From Syncephalis plumigaleata (taxonomy: Eukaryota; Zoopagomycota; Zoopagomycetes; Zoopagales; Piptocephalidaceae), in the NCBI GenBank assembly GCA_025201365.1, contig JAIXMF010000016.1, positions 310,001 through 374,000 of the forward strand: a DNA stretch of 64,000 bases, given 5' to 3'. The notes under the pieces were generated by a model. The model saw nothing but the letters and a program-made list of their open reading frames with translations. It did no database searches and was not told where the DNA came from. How positions within the stretch are numbered: position 1 is the stretch's first letter; the number at the start of each line of letters is the position of its first letter. The position numbers and the translations under genes were made by a program. Of this stretch, positions 47,215 to 58,708 are shown piece by piece.

Positions 47215-49625
47215 ATGGCTTCCAGTACAAACCGGCAGTCATTGCTGGATCGGCAAACTAGTAAGTACTATACTATTTGGATTCGTATTACTCTTAGTTT
47301 TACTATAACTTTTACACTATATGTGTATGTATGCATTGTTTAGAATCACTTATATCCATGCTTAATCTGAATAAAGAGGATACTAGTACCACGAGTGGTT
47401 TATCAACTCACGCCGGTGATGTATCTCATACGCAGTCATCTTCAGACACGCCTATTTGGAAGGTACTTGTATTCGATCGATATTGCGGTGATCTCATTTC
47501 TACGCTGTTGCGAGTCAACGATCTACGCGAGCAAGGAGTCACCGTTCATATGGGATTACAAAGTGGTAGAGCGCCTATTCCAGATGTGCCAGCCATCTAT
47601 TTCGTTGAACCCAATCAGGAGAACATTGAACGTATCGGCAAGGTTAGCACTAGCACTAGCATATGAATATGAATAATGAGTTAACCATGACAATTGCAAT
47701 AAGGATTTAGCGCGTGGTCTTTATGATCAGTATTATTTCAATTTCTCTACTGGGTTATCACGCGATTTACTTGAACAACTAGCATTGGAGACGGTACGAG
47801 CGGGACCGGAAGCTGCTGGTCGTGTAGCACAGGTGTTCGATCAATATCAAGGATTCATTAGTCATAGTTCGAATATGTTTGAACTAGGTGTCCGTGAAAG
47901 CTTCATCCGATTGCATGATCCACAAGCGAGTGATGTTGACATGGAAGCACTAGTGGAGCGTATGATCGCCGGTCTATTCTCAGTTGCTGTAACCATGGGT
48001 AAGCCAACTAGACACTAACACAAATAGCAATAGTAGCAATGAGAATAACAATGGAATAGAAACTGTGCCGATTATTCGATGCACTCGTGGTTCTGCCGCG
48101 GAAATGATTGCTCGCAAGTTGGACGCACGTCTACGTGATCATGTACGCTCAGGTGGATTCACCGCTAATACGAGTCAATCTACGACGTCTACTTCATTTC
48201 AACGACCTATACTCGTAATACTCGATCGTGATCTCGATTTACGTCCACTACTATTCCACTCGTGGACCTATCAAGCATTAGTGGCGGATGTACTCGATTT
48301 GAAGTTGAATCAAGTGACCGCCACCGTAATAGACGACACTACGAAGCGTAAGCAGCGACGTACATTTGATGTTGGTGCACGCGACTTTTTCTGGACAAAC
48401 AATGGTAACTTGCCATTCCCACAAGTGGCCGAGGTAATCGACTCGGAATTGGCGCGTTATCGACAAGATGCAGCGGAATTAACACGATCCACCGGATTAA
48501 CCTCGCTGGACGATCTTAATGCACAAAGTGCCGGCACTACCACGGCACCATCACTTGATCTCACATCGAGCGCACGTCATCTTAAGACGGCGATGAATGC
48601 CTTGCCTGAATTAACCGCGCGTAAACAAACCATTGATGCTCATATGAATATTGCCACGGCATTGTTGGAGGAGATTAAACGTCGTAAATTGGATGAATTC
48701 TTTGAGATTGAAGAGACGATTGCTAAGCAGGTAATGTATCTATTATATAGTGTGTGTATGCTAGTGTGTTGATCTAGTTGTTATTTGATGATTAGCCACG
48801 ACAAGCTATTCTAGCGGCTATTCGATCGACTAACTATCCGGATCCAGAGGATAAACTACGACTATTCATACTCTACTATCTCACGCCATCTGTTGATATG
48901 AACGACACGATGCTAGGTGAATTCGAGACGGCCCTACAAGAGGCGGGATGTGATCTACACGCCGTAGCAAGTGTTAAACAAATCAAAAGTAAACAACGTA
49001 TGACATCGATGACGAATGCCATTAGTCCGCCCACTTCTCGTAACGCACGCGATGATGGTGCTCTACTTGGTAGATTCAGTTCATTTGGTAACAAGGTAAG
49101 TAGTGCTATTGATTTCATTTGTATTACTCGCTTATCATGGATACAATTAGATTACGGGCCATATTAAAGAAGGCGGTCTACTTAGTGGACTACGTAATCT
49201 ACTGCCCACGCATAATGATCTACCCATGACACGTATGGTGTCGAGCGTGTTAGATCCCTCCTATAGCTCGTCGCCCTCCAATCGGCCATGAGTGGTGGTA
49301 GTAATGACGAGGAACTACTATATCTCGATCCGAAATCATTACGAGGTCCTAGTCAATCGACATCATCGACACGCACCTCATTCCAAGATGCCATTGTATT
49401 CATGGTGGGTGGTGGCAGTGTGATAGAGTATCAAAATCTACAAGAATACGCACAAGTAAGTTGTACACATCGATGAATGACGAGCATGGTATGGCATTAA
49501 CACTCCTGTTGATATTTGTTTGCTCTAATTAGCGTCAATCACCGCCTAAAAATATAATCTACGGTGCCATGGAATTACTATCGCCTAAAGACTTTTTGTC
49601 GCAGTTGGCGCGTACACCTTCATAG
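47215..49625 (+). CDS. SLY1: SLY1, Sec1/Munc18 protein of ER-Golgi fusion
   Basis: Clasps the syntaxin Sed5 and promotes SNARE assembly in ER-Golgi transport. Exons 47215-47260, 47344-47643, 47704-47998, 48060-48730, 48796-49095, 49151-49455 and 49533-49625. Recognised blocks: [68 protein letters not shown] (the SM-protein core), [14 protein letters not shown], and [18 protein letters not shown] near the C-terminus. About 650 residues, the usual size. One frame break near 49289 (CC where CCC would continue NRPMSGGS). Fungal Sly1 is essential in yeast. Confidence 0.93.
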
Positions 49626-50046
49626 TTTAGTTTTTCATTTGTTTAATAAATATCAACTAGTATTGCTAATAGTCATTTCTATTAGATAATCAAATTGGCA
49701 ATGTCCTCTATTAATAAGAGTAAACGAATTACGAGAACGTAAAACTAACATTGAATCGATCATAATGCCATATGTGTCCCACCAGCATTGGTTGTTACAC
49801 TTTTGGACAACTTCTTCCCTTTATTATCAACAGAGAAAAGATTTGTATTGCCTTTTCCCTTATACACGCCCGTTCTCTCACTTCACTTCCTATACTCGTA
49901 GGCAATCTCCAGTATTGTCTCCATTCTGTCACTTATTCATAACAAGCATATATAGCTCTGTATTGTTCGTTGACCATTCAGTCAAACAATTATCTCTCCT
50001 CTTCTTCCATAAGCCAATTGGGTCGTCACCGTAATTATCGCTTAGT
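49626..50046. other. Spacer between SLY1 and HRD1
   Basis: An 89-codon frame at 49765-50034 is composed of Phe/Ser/Tyr-rich low-complexity text from pyrimidine tracts, and I take it as promoter sequence. Nothing else seen. Confidence 0.5.
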
Positions 50047-52430
50047 ATGCGACTAGGGGTTTACGGTGTAGCGTCCACGTTACTGGCGGGCGTGACGCTA
50101 CAGCATGTGTACACTCAACGTGGCAATTTCTACGCTGCCGGCGTCTACCTAGCCAAATCGAATGCCTGCCTATTGATACTACTGAATTTCGGCGTGTTTC
50201 TTACGATTGTTCTAGGCAAAGCCTTGCAATCTGTGTTCTTTGGTCAGCTACGTATGGTTGAAGTAGAGGTAGGTAATGAATAGGGAACGACTACTATCTG
50301 AATTGTCAAGCAAACGAATACGATTATAACGAATATATATGTATATGTATATATTATAGCATCTCTATGAACGCTCTTGGTTTGCCATTACGGAGACATG
50401 TCTCGCTATGACGGTATTTCGCGATGACTTTGACGTGCCGTTCCTTGCTGCATTTGCCGCGCTACTCTTTGTAAAGATATTCCACTGGCTATTACAGGAT
50501 AGAGTAGAGTTTATGGATCAAGCGGCACAATTGCCTAGTTCGTTCCATGCTCGTACGCTAACATTACTCACGGTATTATGGGCCATCGATATGGAATTTA
50601 TCGCGTATGCAGCACGAGTAACATTACGCGATGGTGTCAATACATGGCTACTATTTGGATTTGAGGTATGACTATTTATTAATCGTATACATGTATACAT
50701 TGATATTGATATAATCGTTGTAGTATACGATTCTTCTTTGTACAGTGATTGCCGTGGCTGGTCGATATGCACTTAATGTGGTCGAGTCACGTATGGGCGA
50801 TGAGACATGGGAGGAGAAATCGGTATTTCTATTCTATCTAGAACTAGTAGTTGGTAAGCTAACGCTAAAGAAGAAGAAAATGCTCAACTAGTCGATTCAT
50901 TAGGGAGCTAACTCGATTCTGACTAGATTTTGTAAAATTGATCGCATACGTCTCATTCTTTACACTGCTGGTGGCATTACACGGTCTTCCCTTGCACATT
51001 ATACGAGATCTCTACGTCACTGCTCGTTCATTCTTCCGTCGCTGTGGGGACCTGCGTCGTTATCGCCGTGCCACACAAGACATGGAGCAGCGCTACCCCA
51101 CCCTGACGTCAGATGATTTGACTAGCATGTCGGACCGTGTTTGTGTGGTGTGTCGCGAGGAAATGACACTGCCACCACCCATTGGTGGAAATATCAACCA
51201 GAATTTGGCCGAACAACAACAGCCACGGCCAACCAGTCGATATCGCCTACCTGGAGATTTACCTAAGCGTCTTCCTTGTGGGCATGCGTTTCACTTTCGC
51301 TGTCTACGGAGCTGGCTAGAACGACAGCAAAGTTGCCCTACCTGGTATGTATGGGAATGATATGATACTTTGATATAGCTATTTTGAATGTGGACTAACC
51401 GATGACCACATGTCATTTTTTGTTTGCTAGTCGTCGATCCGTCCTAGAAGGTAAATAGCTAAATGGGATACACACTGTATAATCTCTACTTTTGTGTGCG
51501 TGTGTGACTAATGGCAAGTTTATTTTTGGTAATAGAAGGACGTCCACAAGAAGCGAACATGCCACAAGCACCGATACAAGTACGTGCGCCACAAGTGAAC
51601 GCTGGTGCTACTCAACCACCACCACCAGCAGCAGCAGCAGCAGCATCTCCACCATTAACACGATCAGCAAGCACGGGAAATGTCGCAGATCACTCGCAAC
51701 ATGCATCATCGACACATGTTTCTGCTACAAATGGACATTCTAATACTGCAGTAAATGATGCATCAATAGTTGAACCCGCATCCGACTCGCACGTTCTCCA
51801 CCAATCCTCGGCGACAACATCGACGATGGAACATGGATCAAGCAGCCAACCGACATACAAGGTGGGTGTAAATGGAAGAAAGGAAGAATAGAAGGGGAGA
51901 GAGAGAAAGGCTATTGACGGCTAATCCACGCTAATATACGACGAATAGGTGGGCACGCATGATAGTCTGGCAGCTCATCTGGAAGCAATAGATATTGCCA
52001 AACAGCTTAACCTTTCACACGATGCAGCTTGCGCTTTGGTGAATGAGCTTTCCCTCCTGGCAGAGAATGACCCCAACCCTAATGATGCCATGATGGCGCG
52101 CCTTTATCGATTAAGAAGTCGAGATACAACTACCAATATGGATGGACAGGCGGGTAAAAACCGCGTATTGGCCTCGACTAGTTATCATTATCGGATAGTC
52201 CACGTTATGGCGACATTATACAAAATAGTCAAGATGGTGTTCCATTGAATTCATTTACAAGATTGGCAAATCGCATGGAACGTCTCGAGGGACTGCTCGA
52301 ACGATTGTTGGAACGGCAACAGCCACACCAACAGGAACAGGAACAAGAACAGCAGCAGCCACAGCAACTACCATCACAGTTACAGTCACACGCAGAGTCG
52401 CAGTCACCCTCGTCATCCATGTCTAACTAA
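50047..52430 (+). CDS. HRD1: HRD1/SYVN1, ER-membrane RING E3 ubiquitin ligase
   Basis: Central ligase of ER-associated degradation. Exons 50047-50268, 50360-50665, 50724-50853, 50927-51344, 51431-51450 (only 20 bases), 51536-51861 and 51949-52430. The N-terminal half holds the hydrophobic helices (LGVYGVASTLLAGVTL, CLLILLNFGVFLTIVL, PFLAAFAALLFVKIF, VKLIAYVSFFTLLVAL). The RING-H2 reads CVVC...[25 protein letters not shown], with the last cysteine pair split by the intron before the 20-base exon. The cytosolic tail is Pro/Ala/Thr-rich, then a CUE-like helix (HLEAIDIAKQLNLSHDAACALV) and a coiled Glu/Gln-rich end. A frame break occurs near 52190. The exon 6 acceptor TAGAAG is a tandem NAGNAG site. 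Confidence 0.92.
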
Positions 52431-52959
52431 TATCTGATAAAGATTGAACTTTTCTCTCTCTTCTTTCCCCGCTTCGTCTTCTTTTTCGTCTTCTTTCCAT
52501 CTTACTGAATGATAATGGATAAATCAATGTCCGAACTTTTCTATTGAGCTGTGGTCGTGAAACTGTGCATTCTAATGTCTATACCTTTGCCCATTAAACT
52601 GTTTTATGCATTAAAAAGCCGAGAAAATCATCGTGCTCCGTGTAACCGGATTAAAGGTTGAACAATTCGGCAAATTAGTTAGAGCGTGTGATTGGTAGTT
52701 ATCCAGCCACATGCTATACTCGATCAAGGCGGTAGAATGATGTCAGTCAAGTAGAAAATGATAGATAGAGCGAGAGAATGATAGACACTACGTGCTGCCT
52801 ATAAAGATGCAATGATACATGTCATGTTCCTATTGATTCCATATTGTTGTCATCCATCCTATTTTATTATTGCTACTACCACTATTACTACAACTAATTG
52901 TAACAAGATTGATTATTCCTTTACAAATAGCGTTATAACCACCGTATTCATTATATAAC
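52431..52959. other. Spacer between HRD1 and P450-B
   Basis: CT-rich tract at about 52450-52500 (HRD1 3' end), then AT-rich promoter text. No gene seen. Confidence 0.5.
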
Positions 52960-55428
52960 ATGTACCGCTAGTCGACAAACTATTTGATCAATGGGGAACT
53001 AGCTATGTTGGTCAAGTGCTAGGATCACCAGCTGTACTTGTAGCACTTGCATTTGCTGCTGGTGTTTACCATTATACATCACGACAAGTAGGTAGTCTAC
53101 GTTCTAGTTGTCTATCCTACTAATTATGGTTTACGTGTTCTAATACGCAGAACCCGAATGAGCCACCACGTGCAAGCTATTCCATCCATTTGTGGGACAT
53201 GGATTCGAATTTGTCAAAGGTCCATCGAAATTCTTTAAAAAATGCCATGAAAAGGTAAACTTGATATGCAGTAGTAGTATAGTACTAGCAGTCTATGAGT
53301 TATTAACGATTGGTTGTATCACCACCACCATCATCATCATCATCATCATCATTTAGTATGGTGAAACCTTTAGCATGTACATGTTTGGTCGTTACATCAC
53401 CATTGTAGGACGAAGTGAAATTCGTAGTGTGATGCGTGCACCTGATGACCAGTTCAGTTTTAGCGACGCCGTTATGGATGTAAGTGCTTGCTAGCTACGA
53501 GTCAGCAATGCCTTTGTCTATTTGTTAATGTATATATGTTGATCTAGCTTATGGATACGGTATACATGTTTGGTGACACACAACCGAACAATCGATTCCA
53601 TGTTCCGATTCTACGTAGAAACCTTGCCAAACAATTGGATCAATTCAGTTCGCGTATGGCTGAAAAGGTGGCATTGGCCTATAAGACAAGTGTAGGAGGT
53701 AAGCGTATAGACTAGTGGCATGCTTGTTGTATAAATAACAGACTAACGATAAATACGATAGATGCCAACAAGCCATGTCAAATTGATGACGTCAGCCTAT
53801 TTATTGATGATATGGTTGCACGTGCAAGTAAGTTGTTACTGCAATTGAGGGAATGATATTCTAATACTAATACCGATACTGCCTGATAGTGGCCACTTGT
53901 ATTGCTCAGGATGAGGTAAGTAACTGCTTACACTTGCTGTCATGTCATGTTGTTAACGTTGTTGCATTAAATAGAAAATACAAAATGATGATGAAGTTCT
54001 ACGTATGATGAGGACAATCTCACGGGATGTTGCCCGTACCACTCTGCTCAAGCGTGTATTCCCTGCTTCTATTAGTCGGTGAGTAATCATTACGTTCATG
54101 ATGATGAATGTGCACTAATTGTTTATCGATTATTGTCGTCTAGTTTATTGACACGTCATGTTACTGCCATGGACAAGAATATCAAGGTGTCAGACGGCAT
54201 TATCCAAGATGAAGTGATCAAGCGTCGTCAGTTGATCAAGGAACTGGGCGATGACTATGTACCACCAGTGAGTATTTGCCACTCTTCAATAAGCTAATGC
54301 ATTAACGTATCCTGTTACGATAGCATGATATGTTAAGCTGGATAGCCGATGTCAAGGATGATAATGGCGAGCTATACGACACAGTTATTGTGGCCCGTCG
54401 CACTATGCAAATTGCCTTTGCCTCTGTCACTACCACATCAACATTTGCCCTTCACTTTATATTTGATGTGGCAGGCTATCCGGAATACCGGTAAGTTGAC
54501 CATTCCCATTAGTACAATGAGCAACACTAACTTGTAGTAATAATAACAATAATAATAATAATAGCAAAAAACTACAAGAAGAACAGGATGAGCTTGTTCG
54601 TCTTTATGGCGAGGATATTACACCGGAAGCATTACAAAAGATGCACTTTATGGATGCTTGCATTCGAGAATGCCTACGCTTGAACAGTGCTACCGGTAAG
54701 TAGATCATTATTCCTCCTGTGCTGTTGCAATACATATACATGCGTGTACCTAATATTATATGTCAATAACAATATTAGGTGTCAGTCTTCGTAAGGCCAT
54801 GTGTGACATGGAGTTGAAGAGTGGACATGTCATTCCCAAAGGTAAGCAACGCGACACTGTTACTCGACCAACACGAGTACATCTGTAGAGTGCATTGTTT
54901 AACCATTAACAATTATAGAACGTCTATGCTTCTTCCATGGAGAAGAGATTCACCTAGCAGAGGATCTATACGGATCGGAAGCAAATGTGTTCAATCCATA
55001 TCATCACTATAAATCGGATGCACCAGCTACGACTAAACCAACGGTAAATACAAATAGTCATATGAAACAAGCATTATCAATGGAAATAAGAAAATGCTAA
55101 CCATTATTATCTGTGCTATTATCGTATCATGACCATTAGACGAGTAATGATTCATTCATTGTATTCGGTACTGGACAGTAAGTAGCAAATAATAAGAAAG
55201 ACAATTGTTTCATGAAATAGTTACTAATCATCCTCTCATAACAGCCATATGTGTCCTGGTCGTTTCCTTGCCGTAATGGGTATCAAGATTGTTACAGCAT
55301 ATGCTCTACGCCACTATGACTTTAGTACGCTATCTGGTAAACGGCCAGCCAACGCACTACGCGACGGTGTTACCAATCTACCCTCTCATGACCCGATTAT
55401 TTTCAGGGCACGCACATCAACTCATTAA
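52960..55428 (+). CDS. Cytochrome P450 (paralogue B)
   Basis: Fourteen exons: 52960-53087, 53151-53254, 53357-53479, 53548-53698, 53762-53827, 53890-53915 (26 bases), 53975-54078, 54144-54267, 54324-54490, 54565-54695, 54779-54841, 54919-55043, 55140-55177, 55245-55428. About 510 residues: N-terminal anchor (VLVALAFAAGVYHY), proline-rich hinge, FSMYMFGRYITIVG, helix I region, FMDACIRECLRLNSAT with the helix K ExxR, and the haem loop FGTGHHMCPGRFLAV. Frame breaks at about 52964 (ATGTACCG, one extra C gives MYPLVDKL) and 53170 (one extra C gives SIPFVGHG) look like homopolymer errors. The nearest relative in view is the gene at 40894-43532 on the other strand. Substrate unknown. Confidence 0.9.
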
Positions 55429-58400
55429 TCCTTTTATTCATAAGTATTGCTTTTTCCTACTCCTCATTATGATAAATATAAATATATTGTTTTGTTTCTA
55501 TTTATGTATTCATTCATACATGGACAAGTGTAGAAATCATTAGGGTGGAAACATTCCTTCGTTTAATATGAAACAATGGCTTACTCCTACACTAACAATA
55601 AACACAACATTTGTAACATAAAAGGGAAACACCACGCATACGATGAAACGAGCAAACAAGTAAATAATAATGATAATAATAAAACTGGCGCCCATTCTCT
55701 CACATTTATCCGCCTTGACTCGCTAATTAAATGATTTCTATTTACTATCTACTATAGAATAAGGAAATACGCATATCTTTTACTTTTACTTACTGGTCAT
55801 TCGAAGCACACCGTATATGGCAATCGTAGATTACCACGAATACCAATATGATATCGGTAAATGAAACGGGTATACCATGAATTGACCAATCAAGCAATGC
55901 CGCCTGGCATGATACTCGTTATTTTCCCAAGTTCAAGTCATACTTCTTTATGGATCACTTCTAATCTAGCATGATGGCAGTGTCCGAGTAATGTAATGTG
56001 CCATCCATTAGTACATATACAATAATGACTAGAGATTACCAGTAACAATGAATAGAGGACAATGACTAGTAGCTCATTATTACCAAAGGCTTGTTAGTTT
56101 TAACATTATTACAATGTAACGAATCTCGATGATGATGATGATGTTTCAACTGAACAGATTGCCCCTACCAAATAAAGAAGTAGAGGATTGATTCTCAGAC
56201 AAGGATCATTGCCAGCTGTTACAGCCACAAAAATGAATATGAAGATGAACTCCGTTAAAACGAGTGTTTCCTGACAGGAACGTGGCATCATCATCTATGA
56301 ATAGACCGCGGACCTCTTCTCCTTGCGTTGCTTTTGGACACTGCTTCCATCTTGCTTTGGTTTCTTTTAAAACGCCACTTTACTGTTTACTCGGCTTTAT
56401 TGCTTTTCAGTTCTTTCTCTTTCTCTTTCTTTTCACTTATTCCACTTGTAGGTGGTATCGCTAATTACTACTAGTATTACAGCTTGTTTTACTACTACTG
56501 TTACTACTTTGCACACTCTTTCAAATCTGCTTTATCCTACGCACACACACACACAAACACACACACGCACACGCTACTCATCTACTTTTCTTTATCTTTC
56601 TATACAGTTCATTTATACAGTGCAGGCTCACCATTGCCACGCTTACTTCTTTCTTCTTTCCATTCTACTATTATCGACTATTACAGCACTCTAGGCTGAC
56701 TGTCACACTCGCTGGACGCGTGCTAATCCTTTTTTCTTTATTTCTTGCAAACAACAAGCTAACCTATAGCCTCTCTTTCCCTCTCTCTTTCATCCTATTT
56801 TACTCGTTTATTGCTATTGCTATCCTACTTGTGAACAGCACGAACGCATTCAACTTTATCGGGTCTTTCCTTTCCTCTCGAGTAAGTATACAAGTTACAA
56901 AAAAGAAAAAAGATAGCAATCAACATATCGCATCCCATTATCATGATGGTTATGTGTTACCCAAGCGATGAGACAGCGACACGTGTGTCTAAATATGCAG
57001 CTGCACTTTTTCAATTGAATGCACATCCTACTGTCGTGTATACGCATTCGCATATACTCACAAATCAATGCTGTGACTATGCGTATATATATACGTATAC
57101 GTGTGTGTACAAATACGTAACTACGTGTATAGCAAGATAAGCCTACCACGTTTACTATTGCAGTATTTGCTACTATTGCATGAAGTGAACCCATGATTAT
57201 CACATGCATCCGATAAGTACACCATAGAGTCATGAGCATAGGAGCATAGGAGCATGATCATCTCATTGATGAATGATCCTAATATAGGAGATGTAGCTTA
57301 ATCCATTCGATTAACTAGAAAACCATATGAATGGATTTTATCAGAAATGACACTAGTCTGTCAATGAGCGAGTGAGTGAGTGAGTGAGTGAGTGAATGAG
57401 TGAATGAGAGTGTGAGTACGCGTGAATCCTGAGATTGAAAAGAGTTTATCCAAGTCAACAGGATGGATGAACAAGCAGTATTCCACGCTATGAATGGTGA
57501 GAGAAAGATAGTATAGTATATACATGATATGCCTATCTACTTGCCTATCCGGTTACGCATCATATAGAATGGAGAAAAGTCGTTAGTTTGGAATGAATTA
57601 TTAGCATGTAGAATGAATGCCATACGTGATGGTTGGCTGCTAATTAAAAATGTGAATGAATGAATGAATGAATGAATGAATGAATGAATGAGTGACATTC
57701 TTCCCTCCTCCGCTTTGTAGCCCCGGTGGTGTCGATATGTTCGCATCAACATCAGCAACATCATCATCATCATCATAGCACTTTCCCTTTGAACCTTTTC
57801 TGCGTTCCTTGCTGTGCTCCTACGCCCATTTCTCTATCCTTATCTCTTTCTCACATTTCTATTTTAGCGGCCATCTCGCCTCCGTTCATTTATATTGTGT
57901 TGGCAATCGTAGTTCATTTTTTGCTAGCTGCTACGGTTAACGAGGTTATTCTCGCCTAACACGAATAATCTCAATCTCTTTCTCTTTCTCTTTAGTTGTC
58001 ATTTATTGTTCCTATTGTTTCATCTCCTATATTGCCTAGCTATTGCTGTTGCATCTTTATTGACGTCACCTTTATTATCCAACAACCCTCCTGTCATCTT
58101 GCTTCCTCCTAACTCACTCGCCGCTCACTTGTTTGTAGTATCGCGTCGAGTTGATCCTAATCGATCTCTACTCGTTCCTCGTTCTATTGTGCACATTGCG
58201 GGTGGGTATTACTTACTATATGCTGGATATGTGTCTATGGGTTTATACAGTGTTGCTGTATGGTCGGTGATATTGTGTCATAGAATACCGAGTGAGCGAT
58301 GAAGCAAAAAGGATATGCTAATCATACACCGTATACACTATACTATGCATACTGCTTATCGTAGATAACAACTAACTAACTAACGAACAACTTTGCTTAC

Positions 58401-58708
58401 TAACCTCTCTTTATTCTTCTTTTTATCTTCTATTCAACTTGTAGGCAATTTCAGGCGTGATATCTCAACTCTCTTTTTACCTTTCTCTTCGTTAAAGTGC
58501 GGGTATTGCTTTTTATTGTTTGCTTATAATAACTAGTTTGTACCCTTCGCTTACTCACTTATTCTATCTCACTAGTTTATTCTTCCTCTCCCCTTCTTCT
58601 TCCTCCTCCTCTTCTTCCGAGTGAAATTATCGACCATTGACAAACACTAGTCTCTCCTCCTTTAAAGCTCATAGGTATTATCTTTCTTACACAACTAGTT
58701 GCGCAACC
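55429..58708. other. 3.3 kb low-complexity intergenic region
   Basis: No gene supported. Notable text: CACACACA run near 56545; TATATATACGTATACGTG near 57085; tetranucleotide runs (GAGT)n at about 57365-57400 and (GAAT)n at about 57650-57690; CAT repeat near 57755; long pyrimidine tracts from 57960 to 58620 (TCTCTTTCTCTTTC). The last is probably promoter and 5' UTR of the PUF gene. A 98-codon frame at 58006-58302 is probably chance in pyrimidine-rich text. Confidence 0.6.

Noticed and set aside
58006-58302. 98-codon ORF upstream of the PUF gene
   Set aside because: Hydrophobic composition follows from the pyrimidine-rich DNA; no domain seen.
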